Shown here one piece after another: positions 45,021-54,322 of a stretch of 64,000 nt of DNA. Positions within the stretch are counted from its first letter, which is position 1. The number at the start of each line of letters is the position of its first letter. The translations under genes were made by a program, and so were the position numbers. This stretch comes from Kocuria rosea. GTDB lineage: Bacteria; Actinomycetota; Actinomycetes; Actinomycetales; Micrococcaceae. The notes under the pieces were generated by a model. That model was given only the letters and a program-made list of their open reading frames with translations, did not search any database and was not told the DNA's origin. The stretch lies in contig NZ_CP035103.1 of the NCBI RefSeq assembly GCF_006094695.1, forward strand, positions 930,001 through 994,000, written 5' to 3'.

Positions 45021-46339
45021 AGCAGCCGCTCTCCTCTCAGGACGGACTCGATGAACTCGGCGGTGAGCCGGGGCGTGTCCTCGGTGACGGACGCCGGCGG
45101 GGTCCACTCCTGCTGGATGGCGGTGGAGACCTCGTTGTAGAACGGCGTCTGCGGGCGCGGGGCCGCGTTGTCCAGGGACTCGCGGATCGTGGCGTACATC
45201 GGGTAGGCCTCCCGGACCTCCGGGTCCTCGTAGGCGGCCTCGGACGCCGCCGGGTTGCCGTTGCTCACGAAGTAGTAGGCCTGGTTCTCGGGCTGGACGA
45301 TGCACTCGACCGCCTCCCACGCCAGCTCCTGGTGCTCGGACGTGGCGCCCACGCCGATGTTGATCCCGCCCAGCGGGGGAGCGGAGGGCTCGTCCGGGTC
45401 CACCCGCGGCCACAGGGCCCAGCCGATGTCCTCGTACACGGACCGGTCGACCGTCCCGCCCTCCACGGCGGCGGCGGTCGCCGCGTAGATGAAGGGCCAG
45501 TTGACCATGAAGGAGCCGTCGTCGGACTGGAACTGGATCATCGAGGCGTTCTCGTCGGCGGTCGGCAGGCCGGGGCCGCCGAGCCCGTCCTGGCCGATGG
45601 TCCCGACGATCTCGGCCGCCTTCCGGCCGGCGTCGGAGTCCAGGCCGATCGAGATCTCGTCGGAGGGGGCCTCCGGGTTCTCCACGATCGAGCCTCCCGC
45701 GGACGCCACGAGGGCGTTCACCCACACGGTCATCGACTCGGCCGACGTGCCCTGCACCCCGAGGTACTTGTCCTGCTCCCGCGCGGCGTCCATGATCTGG
45801 TCCCAGGTCACCGGCTCGTCCATGTTCAGACCGGCGGCCTCCGCCACGGACTCCCGGTACCACAGCAGCTGGGTGTTGGCCCAGAACGGCACCGAGACCA
45901 GCTCGTCCTTCCACTTCGCGCCCTCGAGGGGCCCCGCCAGGACGTCCTGGGTCGTGGCCTCCTCCACGTCCCCCGGCACGGGGGACAGGAAGCCCGGCTC
46001 GGCCAGTTCGGGGATGAAGGGCGGGTCCAGGCTCATGATGTCCATCGAGCTGTCCCCGGCGGCCAGGCGCCGGGCGAGCTGCTCGCGCTGCGACGCGGCG
46101 TCGCGCGGGAGCAGCGAGGTCTCGATGTTGTACCGGCCTCCGGACTCCTCGGAGCACTGCTGCGCGAGCTCCGCCTGACCGCCGGCGTCGGGGTTGATGT
46201 ACCAGGTCAGGGTGGGGGTGGCGCCGGCGTCGGCGTCACCGCACCCCGTCATGAGCAGGGCACCCACGGCACCGAGGGCCGCGGCGGCGCTGAGCCGCCG
46301 CCTGCCCGGTGCTCTGTGGGGGTGTGAGGTGGTGGTCAA
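45017..46339 (-). CDS. lpqY: Sugar-binding lipoprotein (LpqY-like, trehalose)
   Basis: A 440-residue extracellular solute-binding lipoprotein (lipobox LMTGC). It resembles mycobacterial LpqY, the trehalose receptor: ESGGRYNIETSLLPRDAASQ then QLARRLAAGDSSMDIMSLD, and later FMVNWPFIYA and INIGVGATSEHQELAWEAV follow the LpqY pattern. Trehalose is therefore the likely ligand, though maltose-type sugars are possible. The chosen TTG start follows GGAGG at eight bases and gives a normal-length signal; an earlier GTG start lacks spacing for a ribosome binding site. Confidence 0.8.
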   Translation of the reverse strand: MTTTSHPHRAPGRRRLSAAAALGAVGALLMTGCGDADAGATPTLTWYINPDAGGQAELAQQCSEESGGRYNIETSLLPRDAASQREQLARRLAAGDSSMDIMSLDPPFIPELAEPGFLSPVPGDVEEATTQDVLAGPLEGAKWKDELVSVPFWANTQLLWYRESVAEAAGLNMDEPVTWDQIMDAAREQDKYLGVQGTSAESMTVWVNALVASAGGSIVENPEAPSDEISIGLDSDAGRKAAEIVGTIGQDGLGGPGLPTADENASMIQFQSDDGSFMVNWPFIYAATAAAVEGGTVDRSVYEDIGWALWPRVDPDEPSAPPLGGINIGVGATSEHQELAWEAVECIVQPENQAYYFVSNGNPAASEAAYEDPEVREAYPMYATIRESLDNAAPRPQTPFYNEVSTAIQQEWTPPASVTEDTPRLTAEFIESVLRGERLL

Positions 46340-46464
46340 CGGTCGTTCCTCCCCTTCGGCGATGTGGCGGTCCGCGAGGGGCGTCGAGGGGATCCTGTGG
46401 GACCCGGTCGGCGGGACGGTCGGCGGCGGGTGCTGCCGGTCGACCACCCCTGCACGGAGCCTTC

Positions 46465-46470
46465 AGTCTA
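46465..46470 (-). promoter_or_regulatory. Candidate -10 box of the sugar importer operon
   Basis: TAGACT on the minus strand, about 125 bp upstream of lpqY. The preceding 46471-46515 is unusually AT-rich and may also hold an operator, but no clean palindrome is visible. The rest of 46340-46622 contains no gene. Confidence 0.4.
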
Positions 46471-46622
46471 TGAGTGCGCTACCTCACATACCAGTAACCT
46501 GACGGTTTGCATCGGTGTGCCGCCGTGGGTCCGGGCGTGTCCCGGTGCGCCCGGCTGTTCCCGCCTTGAACGGCACCGGGTGCGGCCCCGCGCCGGGAGG
46601 TTCTGGGGCGCGGCGGGGCGGC

Positions 46623-47549
46623 TCAGGAGAGCAGCAGGGCCACGACCGCCATGGTCAGCATGGCGACCACCGTGGTGACGAGCACGGTGTCCCGGCACAG
46701 CTGCTCCGCCCGGCCGTAGCGCACGGCCGCCACGTAGATGTTCTGGGCGGTCGGCAGCGCCGCCATCACCACCACGGCGTAGAGGAGGTGGCCGTCCAGG
46801 CCCAGCACGAACCGGGCGAACAGGAACGCCAGCGCCGGGTGGAGCAGCAGCTTGAGCGTGCTGGCCAGCACCACGTCCCGGCGCGGCCCGGCACCCCGCC
46901 GCAGCGGGGAGGCGCCCACCAGGGAGATGCCGAAGGCCATCAGCATCGCCGGGATGGAGGCCCCCGCCACCAGCTCCACGGGCTCGTGCACCACCTCCGG
47001 CAGCCGCCACCCGGTGACGGCGAAGAGGATGCCCAGCCCGGAGCCCACGATCATCGGGTTGGTGACCACGTTGCCCAGGACGCTGCCGAGGCTGGGGCGG
47101 CGGCCGTCGGTGAGGGTGTCCATGACGGTCAGGTAGACGGGGGTGTTGAGCGCCAGCTGGAACAGGATGACGGGGACCACCTGGGACGCGTCCCCGAGCA
47201 CGAAGACGGCGATCGGGATGCCGAGGTTGGCCGAGTTCACCTGGGAGGCGGCCTGGGCTCCCATCACGGTGGTGGCCGCGTCCCGGCGCAGCACCCACCG
47301 GGCGATCCCGGCGTAGACGAGGGTCGTGGCCACGGCGGACACGGCGGCCACCAGCAGCGGCGCGGAGAGGATCCGGGCGATGTCCGCCTCGGAGATGGTG
47401 AGGAACAGCAGCGGCGGACTGGCCACGTAGAAGGCGAACTTGCTCAGCACGAGCTGCCCCTGGGGGCCCAGCACGCCCCGCCGGCCCACGGCGTAGCCGG
47501 TCAGGATGACGGCCCAGACGATGAAGAACCCCGAGAACACTCCGGTCAC
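46623..47549 (-). CDS. AEC-family (auxin efflux carrier-like) transporter
   Basis: A 308-residue protein with about ten transmembrane helices in two inverted halves, as in AEC permeases. The broken-helix motifs are recognisable as SQVNSANLGIPIAVFVLGD in the first half and ALPTAQNIYVAAVRYG in the second. Bacterial members export organic acids such as malate or malonate; the substrate here is unknown. The GTG start is preceded by GGAGG at five bases. Confidence 0.85.
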   Translation of the reverse strand: MTGVFSGFFIVWAVILTGYAVGRRGVLGPQGQLVLSKFAFYVASPPLLFLTISEADIARILSAPLLVAAVSAVATTLVYAGIARWVLRRDAATTVMGAQAASQVNSANLGIPIAVFVLGDASQVVPVILFQLALNTPVYLTVMDTLTDGRRPSLGSVLGNVVTNPMIVGSGLGILFAVTGWRLPEVVHEPVELVAGASIPAMLMAFGISLVGASPLRRGAGPRRDVVLASTLKLLLHPALAFLFARFVLGLDGHLLYAVVVMAALPTAQNIYVAAVRYGRAEQLCRDTVLVTTVVAMLTMAVVALLLS

Positions 47550-47641
47550 GGGACCCTCCCTCGCGCTGCTGCGGGTCCGCGTCCGCGGGCCCCTACAGTT
47601 CTATCCCATCACCGGCCCGTCCGCGGTCGGGCCGGGGCGGG

Positions 47642-48088
47642 TCACGCGGCGGGCAGGTCGGCGCGGGCGGCGCTCAGCGTCCGGGAGTGGGGCGGGCGGG
47701 CGACGCCGTCGAGCAGGGCCTCGGCGGGGTCCGACCCGAGGTCGACGATCCGGTTGTCCGCGTCCACGTGGACCACGGACGGCACGTGGGCGCGCGCCTC
47801 GGCGTCGTCCATCTGTGCGTAGCTGATGAGGATGACGAGGTCCCCGGGGTGCACGAGGTGGGCGGCGGCCCCGTTGATCCCGACGACGCCGGAGCCGCGC
47901 TCGCCGGCGATCGTGTAGGTCTCCAGCCGCGCGCCGTTGGTGACGTCCACGATGGAGACGAGCTCGCCGGGGAGGATGTCGGCGGCGTCGAGGAGGTCCT
48001 GGTCGACGGTGACCGAGCCGACGTAGTGGAGGTCGGCCTGGGTCACGACGGCACGGTGGATCTTGGCCTTGAACATGGTGCGCAGCAT
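47642..48088 (-). CDS. panD: Aspartate 1-decarboxylase precursor
   Basis: Pyruvoyl enzyme that makes beta-alanine for pantothenate and CoA. The chain self-cleaves between G24 and S25 (HYVGSVTVD), S25 becoming the pyruvoyl group; N-terminal KAKIHRA, Y22 and the [22 protein letters not shown] stretch are conserved. It is 148 residues, with a C-terminal tail about 20 longer than the shortest homologs. No panB or panC gene is adjacent. Confidence 0.94.
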   Translation of the reverse strand: MLRTMFKAKIHRAVVTQADLHYVGSVTVDQDLLDAADILPGELVSIVDVTNGARLETYTIAGERGSGVVGINGAAAHLVHPGDLVILISYAQMDDAEARAHVPSVVHVDADNRIVDLGSDPAEALLDGVARPPHSRTLSAARADLPAA

Positions 48089-48211
48089 GACGGGAGATGT
48101 GCTCCTCGTGAGCGGGGTGCGGGTGACGGGCGCGGGGCCCGGGCGGTCGCCCCGGTGCGGATGCGGGGAACGGGGCGCGGGGACATCCTACCGCGCGGTC
48201 CCGGGAGACGA

Positions 48212-48245
48212 CGAACGCCCCGGCCGGGTGGGCTCGGGGCGTTCG
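48212..48245 (-). terminator. Terminator of tRNA-Gly
   Basis: CGAACGCCCC and GGGGCGTTCG form a perfect 10-bp stem 8 bp downstream of the tRNA 3' end. Confidence 0.75.
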
Positions 48246-48252
48246 GTGCGAG

Positions 48253-48323
48253 AGCGGCTGACGGGAATCGAACCCGCGTATCAGGCTTGGGAAGCGTGCG
48301 CTCTACCATTGAGCTACAGCCGC
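48253..48323 (-). tRNA. tRNA-Gly (anticodon CCC)
   Basis: A 71-nt cloverleaf on the minus strand with acceptor stem GCGGCTG/CAGCCGC, D arm GCTC/GAGC, anticodon loop TTCCCAA (anticodon CCC, reading GGG) and T loop TTCGATT. CCA is not encoded. The anticodon stem CACGC/GCCTG has a C-C mismatch at its third pair, and the T stem closes with a G-T pair. It lies divergently next to dcd. Confidence 0.9.
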
Positions 48324-48456
48324 GCATCCGTGGTCCGTCCGGCGCGAGCACCGGACGAGGACAGCACACACTCTACACCACCCGCCGGGACGGGGGTGGG
48401 CACGGGGCGGCGGCGCAGCGCGGTCCGGCGCCCGGCCGTGCGATACCTTGGGGACC

Positions 48457-49032
48457 GTGCTGATCTCTGACCGCGACATCCGCCGGGAGCTCGACGGCGG
48501 CCGGGTCGTCCTCGAGCCCTACGATCCCGCCCTGATCCAGCCCGCCAGCATCGACGTGCGGCTGGACCGCTGGTTCCGGCTCTTCGACAACCACAAGTAC
48601 GCGCACATCGACCCGTCCGTGGAGCAGCCGGAGCTCACCCGGCTCGTGGAGGTCGACCCCGAGGAGGCCTTCGTGCTGCACCCGGGGGAGTTCGTGCTCG
48701 GCTCCACCTACGAGAAGGTGACCCTCCCGGACGACATCGCCGCCCGTCTCGAGGGGAAGTCCTCGCTGGGGCGCCTGGGCCTGCTGACCCACTCCACGGC
48801 GGGGTTCATCGACCCGGGCTTCTCGGGGCACGTCACGCTCGAGCTGTCCAACATGGCCACGCTGCCGATCAAGCTGTGGCCGGGCTCCAAGGTGGGCCAG
48901 CTGTGCTTCTTCCGGCTGTCCTCGCCCACGGAGCACCCGTACGGCTCCGGCGCCTACGGCAACCGGTACCAGGGGCAGCGCGGACCCACGGCCTCGCGCA
49001 GCCACCTCGGGTTCTCCCGCACCCGCATCTGA
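48457..49032 (+). CDS. dcd: dCTP deaminase
   Basis: Converts dCTP to dUTP, or directly to dUMP in the bifunctional actinobacterial type, feeding dTMP synthesis. The 191-residue protein has the N-terminal [35 protein letters not shown] with the catalytic glutamate, and the C-terminal [11 protein letters not shown] loop. Length matches the deaminase-dUTPase seen in Mycobacterium. The GTG start is 7 nt after TACCTT and has no ribosome binding site, so the mRNA is probably leaderless. Confidence 0.93.
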   Translation: MLISDRDIRRELDGGRVVLEPYDPALIQPASIDVRLDRWFRLFDNHKYAHIDPSVEQPELTRLVEVDPEEAFVLHPGEFVLGSTYEKVTLPDDIAARLEGKSSLGRLGLLTHSTAGFIDPGFSGHVTLELSNMATLPIKLWPGSKVGQLCFFRLSSPTEHPYGSGAYGNRYQGQRGPTASRSHLGFSRTRI

Positions 49033-49111
49033 CCCCGCACGGCCCGGCCGCGCCCGGCGGTGTGCCGGCGCCCCGCGGCCCGTGAACCGGCGGGCCCACG
49101 AACCGGTCGGC

Positions 49112-50455
49112 TCACGAACCGCCGGCGCCGTGGTGGGGGGACGCCGCGGTCTTCGGGTCGCGCGCACGCAGCAGCAGGAGCAGGCCGGCGCCGACCACCA
49201 GGAGGATCCCGAGGATCCCCCAGCGCTGCGCGCCGAGCACGGAGACGAACACCGCGAACAGGGTGGGCGCCAAGAAGCTCACGGCCCGCCCCGTGGTGGC
49301 GTAGAGGCCGAACAGGGCGCCCTCCTCGCCGGTCCGCGTGAGCCGGCCGAGGAACGTGCGGGAGGCGGACTGCGCGGGGCCCACGAACAGGCACAGCAGC
49401 AGCCCGCAGACCCAGAACGCCGCCGTGCCCTCGAGGAACAGCAGCGGGGTCCCGGCCAGCAGGATGCCGACGAGCGACGCCACGATGACGCGCTTGGGCC
49501 CCACCCGGTCGTCGAGCCGCCCGCCCACGAGGGCGCCCGCCCCGGCCGCCACGTTGCCGACGATCGCGAAGACGATGACCTCGCTCAGGGTGAAGCCGAA
49601 CGTGCCGGCCGCGATGACGCCGCCGAAGGTGAACACCGCGTTGAGCCCGTCCCGGAACACGGCGGAGGAGAGCAGGAACCACAGCGTCTGCGGGGCGTCA
49701 CGGTACAGCTCCCGCAGGGTCTGCCACAGCTGGCGGTAGGAGCGGGCCACGGACGGGCGCGGTCCCCGGCGGGTGGGGCGGATCTCGGGCACCACCAGCA
49801 GGACGGGGATCGAGAACAGCGCGATCCACAGCCCCGAGAACAGGGCCACGGCCCGCACGTTGAGGGCGTCCTCCTCGGGGATGCCGAGCAGGCCCGGGGT
49901 GATGAACCCGAACAGCACGATCGTCAGGGCCACGATCCCGCCGAAGTAGCCCATGGCCCAGCCCTGGCCGCTCACCCGCCCGATGTGCTCGCGGCCCGCG
50001 ATCCCCGGCAGCATCGCGTTGTAGTTGACCACCGCGAACTCGTCGAAGACGTTGGCCAGCGCCAGCAGGCCCACCCCGAGGTAGAGGTACGGCTGGTCGG
50101 GGAGGACCAGGAAGCACAGGGCCGTGAGCAGCGCCGTGAGCATCGTGTTGATCCCGAGCCACAGCTTGCGCCGCCCCGCGCCGTCGCTGCGCTGGCCCAC
50201 CACGGGGGCCAGCAGGGCCACCACCACGCCGGCGGCCCCGATCCCGTAGCCCAGCACCTCCGAGGCGTGGTCCTCCCCGCCGAAGGGGGCGCTCGTGAGA
50301 TAGACGGTGAACACGAACGTGGTCATCACGGCGTTGAAGGCGGCGGATCCGGCGTCCCACAGGCTCCAGGCCCACACGTGCGAGCGGCGCGGCACGAACG
50401 CCGTCGCCGGGAGGGAGGGGACGGGGGCGGGAGGGCCGGGGGGCGTGGCGTCCAT
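49112..50455 (-). CDS. MFS transporter, UMF1/Atg22-like
   Basis: A 447-residue major-facilitator protein with about twelve helices. The N-terminal WAWSLWDAGSAAFNAVMTTFVFTVYL and the VNYNAMLPGIA segment are typical of the UMF1 (vacuole effluxer Atg22-like) family. Its substrate is unknown; amino-acid or sugar efflux is conceivable. The ATG at 50455 is 7 nt after TAGCAT and lacks a Shine-Dalgarno sequence; another ATG three codons upstream lies inside that box. It diverges from the Mrp operon. Confidence 0.85.
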   Translation of the reverse strand: MDATPPGPPAPVPSLPATAFVPRRSHVWAWSLWDAGSAAFNAVMTTFVFTVYLTSAPFGGEDHASEVLGYGIGAAGVVVALLAPVVGQRSDGAGRRKLWLGINTMLTALLTALCFLVLPDQPYLYLGVGLLALANVFDEFAVVNYNAMLPGIAGREHIGRVSGQGWAMGYFGGIVALTIVLFGFITPGLLGIPEEDALNVRAVALFSGLWIALFSIPVLLVVPEIRPTRRGPRPSVARSYRQLWQTLRELYRDAPQTLWFLLSSAVFRDGLNAVFTFGGVIAAGTFGFTLSEVIVFAIVGNVAAGAGALVGGRLDDRVGPKRVIVASLVGILLAGTPLLFLEGTAAFWVCGLLLCLFVGPAQSASRTFLGRLTRTGEEGALFGLYATTGRAVSFLAPTLFAVFVSVLGAQRWGILGILLVVGAGLLLLLRARDPKTAASPHHGAGGS

Positions 50456-50601
50456 GGCAGTCATGCTAGGCCCGCGGTGCCCGTCGCGGAGGGCGGCCTC
50501 GCCGGAGGACCGCCCGGCAATCCGGGTTCCGCCCAGGAAACCGTCCGGGAACGTACAGGTGCTGTCAGGACATGCGAGCGGGAGCGGCAACACCCCTTTG
50601 A

Positions 50602-50607
50602 TAGGGT
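50602..50607 (+). promoter_or_regulatory. Candidate -10 box of the Mrp operon
   Basis: TAGGGT within CCTTTGATAGGGTGG, about 113 bp before mrpA, is the only good -10 in the 265-bp divergent region. No strong -35 precedes it. The rest of that region shows nothing else clear. Confidence 0.4.
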
Positions 50608-50720
50608 GGAACACCCGGGTGCGCCCCGGCCACCCCGTGCTCGCACAGGTCCTCCGTGCCCGCGTCCGGGCCCCTCGACGCCCGCCCGCCGATCTCTTCC
50701 CCGACCCCCGGAGGCGCCTG

Positions 50721-53700
50721 ATGACCGCTGTGCTCCTGCTCCACGCAGTGGTGGCCGCGGTCGCGCCCCTGCTGTTCGCACGGATGGGACGCAGCGCCTT
50801 CTACCTCCTGGCGGCGGTCCCGTTCGCCGGCTTCCTGTGGCTGCTGGGCTCCGGCCCGCGGGTCTACGGCCCGGAGGGCGGCTGGACCGAGGGCGGGGAG
50901 TGGATCCCGTCCCTGCGCCTGGACCTGGTGCTGCGCATGGACGCCCTCTCGTGGACGATGTCCCTGCTCGTGCTCGGCGTGGGCTCCCTGGTGCTGTTCT
51001 ACTGCGCCCGCTACTTCAAGTCCGGCGCGAGCGGCATCGGCGGCTTCGGCGCGCAGCTGCTCGCCTTCGCGGGCGCCATGTTCGGCCTGGTGACCGCCGA
51101 CGACATGCTGGTGCTGTTCGTCTTCTGGGAGATCACCACCGTCCTGTCGTTCCTGCTCATCAGCTACAGCCGGACCCGCCTGTCCGCCCGGCGCGCGGCG
51201 CTGCAGGCCCTCGTGCTCACCACCGCCGGCGGCCTGGCCATGCTGGTCGGCATCGTGATGCTGGGCCAGGCCGCGGGCACCTACCGGATCTCCGAGGTGC
51301 TCGCGGCGGCCCCCGAGCTGGCGCAGCGCGGGACCGTGGTGGACGTGGCGATCCTCCTGCTCCTCGTCGGCGCCGTGACGAAGTCCGCGCTGATCCCGCT
51401 GCACTTCTGGCTGCCGGCCGCGATGGCCGCGCCCACCCCGGTGTCCGCGTACCTGCACGCCGCCGCGATGGTCAAGGCCGGCATCTACCTGGTGGCCCGC
51501 TTCGCCCCGGGCTTCGCCGAGACGGCGCTGTGGCAGCCGACCATCGCGGTGCTGGGGCTGGGCACCATGCTCTTCGGCGGCTGGGCGGCCCTGAAGCAGT
51601 ACGACCTGAAGCTGATCCTCGCCTACGGCACCGTCAGCCAGCTCGGCTTCCTCATGGTCATCGTGGGCCGCGGCTCCGCGGACACGGCGCAGGCGGGCAT
51701 GGCCATGCTCCTCGCGCACGGGCTGTTCAAGGCCACGCTGTTCCTCGTGGTCGGGATCATCGACCACCGGGCGGGCACCCGGGACATCCGCCGCCTGTCG
51801 GGGCTCGCCGGCCGCGTGCCCGTCCTGTTCGCCGTCTCGCTCGTGGCCGCGGCGTCCATGGCCGGGCTGCCCCCGCTGGCCGGCTTCGTGGCCAAGGAGG
51901 CCGTGCTGACCGCCTTCGCCCACGACGTCGAGGGCACGGCGGGGACCGTGGTGCTCGCCGGGCTCGTGGTCGGCTCCGTGCTGACCTTCGCCTACAGCGC
52001 CCGGTTCGTGTGGGGCGGGTTCGCCCACAAGTCCGCCGAGTTCTCCGAGCTCGACGCCGGGGTCGGCGGCAGGGCCGTGGTCAGCGACATGCATCGGGTC
52101 GAGCCCGCGTTCCTCGCCGCGCCGCTCGTGCTCTCCGTCCTCACGGTGGTCCTCGGCCTCTGGCCCCAGCCGGTCGACGCGATGCTGCAGCCCTACGTCG
52201 ACCAGTTCCCGGCCGTGGAGCACGACTTCTACCTGGCCCTGTGGCACGGGTTCACCCCGGCCCTCGGGCTCTCCGCCCTCATCGTCGCGGGCGGGATCCT
52301 GCTCCACCGCTTCCGGAGCCAGGTCGCGGACCTCCAGCGGGCCCTGCCGTCCCTGCCCCCGGGGGAGCTCCTCTACCGGCGGGTCGTCAACGTGCTGGAC
52401 TTGGCCGCCGTGTGGATCACCGGCCGCACCCAGCGCGGTTCGCTCATGTTCTACCTCTCGGTCATCCTGATCACGGCGATCGTCGTGCCGCTGGTGGCGC
52501 TGATCGCGGAGGAGACCCCGCCCCTGGGGGCGCTGCGGGTCTCCGACGGCCCCGGGCAGCTGATCGCCGGCGTGGCCATGGTCGTCGCGGCCCTGCTGGT
52601 GCCCCTGGCCCGCAAGCGCTTCCTCGCGGTGCTGCTCGTGTCGGTCACGGGCTACGGGCTGGCCCTCATCTTCGCCCTGCAGGGCGCACCGGACCTCGCC
52701 CTGACGCAGACGCTCGTCGAGACCATCCTGCTCGTGGCGTTCGTGCTCGCCCTGCGCTCGCTGCCCGCCCCCCTGTGGCACCGCAACCCGGCCGGGCGCC
52801 GGCTGCTGCGCGGCACCATCGCGGTCACCTTCGGGCTGTTCATGATGGCGCTCGCGGCCTTCAGCATCTCCTCCCGCACGGCCGACCCGATCTCCCTGGA
52901 GCTGCCCCGCATGGCCTACGAGCTCGGCGACGGCCAGAACGTCGTCAACGTGATCCTCGTGGACATCCGCGCGTGGGACACGTTCGGGGAGATCTCCGTG
53001 CTCGTGCTCGCCGCCACCGGGGTGGCCTCCCTGATCTTCGTCACGGGTCGCGGGGACCGCATCGTCCGCTCCGGGGACGATCCCACCACCGACCAGCTGC
53101 GGGTGATCCGGCGGCGCAACGCCGCGGCCGTCTCGCCCGGCGGCGAGCCCCTGGAGGTGGGGCTGGCTCGCCGCGACGACGACCTCGAGGACCCCTACCT
53201 GCTCGCCGGGCGGACGATGGCCCCCGAGCGGCGCTCGATCGTCTTCGAGGTCGTCACCCGGCTGCTGTTCCACACGTTCATGATGGTCTCCCTCTACCTG
53301 CTGATCGCCGGGCACAACGACCCCGGCGGAGGGTTCGCGGGCGGTCTCATGGCCGGCCTCGCCCTGACCGTGCGCTACCTCGCGGGCGGGCGCTACGAGC
53401 TGGAGCTGGCCACGCCGATCAACGCGGGCACGATGCTCGGGACGGGCCTGGCGCTCGCCGCGCTCTACGCCGTCACCCCGGTGTTCTTCGGCGGGTCGGT
53501 GATGCAGAGCTACACCTTCGAGGCCGAGCTGCCACTCTTCGGGGCGGAGAAGTTCGTGACCGCCCTGATCTTCGACATCGCGGTCTATCTCATCGTGGTG
53601 GGGCTCATCCTGGACATCCTGCGCTCGCTCGGCGGCCGGATCGACCAGCGGATCGAGGAGGACGCGGTCCGCCGGCGGCGGCGCACCCCTGGACGCGGCA

Positions 53701-53831
53701 CGCGCATCCGCGTCACGCGGCAGCGGAAGGTGTCCGCCGGCGCCCCCGCGGGAGCGACCGCGGCGGCCTCCGCGACATCGCCGACCGCGATCGCCCGGAT
53801 CCGTACCGACGGAGGGAACGAGCACCGATGA
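50721..53831 (+). CDS. mrpA: Na+/H+ antiporter subunit A fused to subunit B (MrpAB)
   Basis: Largest subunit of the multi-subunit Mrp cation/proton antiporter. The 1036-residue protein is NuoL/MrpA-like through about residue 740 (FWEITTVLSFLLISYSRTR, the lysine-containing KSALIPLHFWLPAAMAAPTPVSAYLHAAAMVKAG and similar proton-path helices). Then come the MrpA-specific helices and a C-terminal MrpB domain (about 840-980; GHNDPGGGFAGGLMAG). There is no separate mrpB gene. GGAGG lies six bases before the ATG. The stop overlaps the mrpC start. Confidence 0.92.
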   Translation: MTAVLLLHAVVAAVAPLLFARMGRSAFYLLAAVPFAGFLWLLGSGPRVYGPEGGWTEGGEWIPSLRLDLVLRMDALSWTMSLLVLGVGSLVLFYCARYFKSGASGIGGFGAQLLAFAGAMFGLVTADDMLVLFVFWEITTVLSFLLISYSRTRLSARRAALQALVLTTAGGLAMLVGIVMLGQAAGTYRISEVLAAAPELAQRGTVVDVAILLLLVGAVTKSALIPLHFWLPAAMAAPTPVSAYLHAAAMVKAGIYLVARFAPGFAETALWQPTIAVLGLGTMLFGGWAALKQYDLKLILAYGTVSQLGFLMVIVGRGSADTAQAGMAMLLAHGLFKATLFLVVGIIDHRAGTRDIRRLSGLAGRVPVLFAVSLVAAASMAGLPPLAGFVAKEAVLTAFAHDVEGTAGTVVLAGLVVGSVLTFAYSARFVWGGFAHKSAEFSELDAGVGGRAVVSDMHRVEPAFLAAPLVLSVLTVVLGLWPQPVDAMLQPYVDQFPAVEHDFYLALWHGFTPALGLSALIVAGGILLHRFRSQVADLQRALPSLPPGELLYRRVVNVLDLAAVWITGRTQRGSLMFYLSVILITAIVVPLVALIAEETPPLGALRVSDGPGQLIAGVAMVVAALLVPLARKRFLAVLLVSVTGYGLALIFALQGAPDLALTQTLVETILLVAFVLALRSLPAPLWHRNPAGRRLLRGTIAVTFGLFMMALAAFSISSRTADPISLELPRMAYELGDGQNVVNVILVDIRAWDTFGEISVLVLAATGVASLIFVTGRGDRIVRSGDDPTTDQLRVIRRRNAAAVSPGGEPLEVGLARRDDDLEDPYLLAGRTMAPERRSIVFEVVTRLLFHTFMMVSLYLLIAGHNDPGGGFAGGLMAGLALTVRYLAGGRYELELATPINAGTMLGTGLALAALYAVTPVFFGGSVMQSYTFEAELPLFGAEKFVTALIFDIAVYLIVVGLILDILRSLGGRIDQRIEEDAVRRRRRTPGRGTRIRVTRQRKVSAGAPAGATAAASATSPTAIARIRTDGGNEHR

Positions 53832-54322
53832 CCGTGAACCTGACCCTGCTGGTCGTGATGGGCGTGCTCTACGCCGTGGGCGTGTACCTGCTGCTCGAGC
53901 GCTCGCTCACCCGCGTGCTGCTCGGGCTGATGCTGCTGACCAACGGCACGAACCTGCTGATCCTGCACGCCGGCGGGGCCGCCGGGTCCGCGCCCCTGTA
54001 CGAGGGGTCGATCGCCGCGGAGGACTACAGCGACCCGCTGCCCCAGGCCCTCATCCTCACCGCCATCGTGATCTCCCTCGCCGTCACCGCGTTCCTGCTG
54101 GGCATGATCTACCGGTCCTGGGTCCTCGGGCGCCGGGACGAGATCCAGGACGACGTCGAGGACCGGCGCGTGGCGCGGCAGTCCTCCTACGACATGGAGG
54201 ACGACGCCGACGTCCCCGCCGACACCACGGAGTTCGACGACGCCCCACGGCCCCAGGACCCCGGTGAGTCCCTGGAGACCCCGGGTGTGCGCGGCGTCGA
54301 CGAGTGGGGAGGGAGGCGGTGA
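53828..54322 (+). CDS. mrpC: Na+/H+ antiporter subunit C
   Basis: A 164-residue NuoK-like subunit with three transmembrane helices; YLLLERSLTRVLLGLMLLTNGTNLLIL and DPLPQALILTAIVISLAVTAFL are characteristic. An acidic C-terminal tail of about 55 residues extends beyond the usual length. The ATG overlaps the mrpA stop and the stop overlaps the mrpD start. Confidence 0.92.
   Translation: MTVNLTLLVVMGVLYAVGVYLLLERSLTRVLLGLMLLTNGTNLLILHAGGAAGSAPLYEGSIAAEDYSDPLPQALILTAIVISLAVTAFLLGMIYRSWVLGRRDEIQDDVEDRRVARQSSYDMEDDADVPADTTEFDDAPRPQDPGESLETPGVRGVDEWGGRR

Noticed and set aside
49082..54322. 1746-residue open frame on the plus strand, and other very long frames antisense or out of phase with known genes
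   Set aside because: They are shadow frames caused by high G+C. The composition is Arg/Pro/Gly/Ala-rich with no domains, and they cross several well-identified genes (MFS, mrpA, mrpC).
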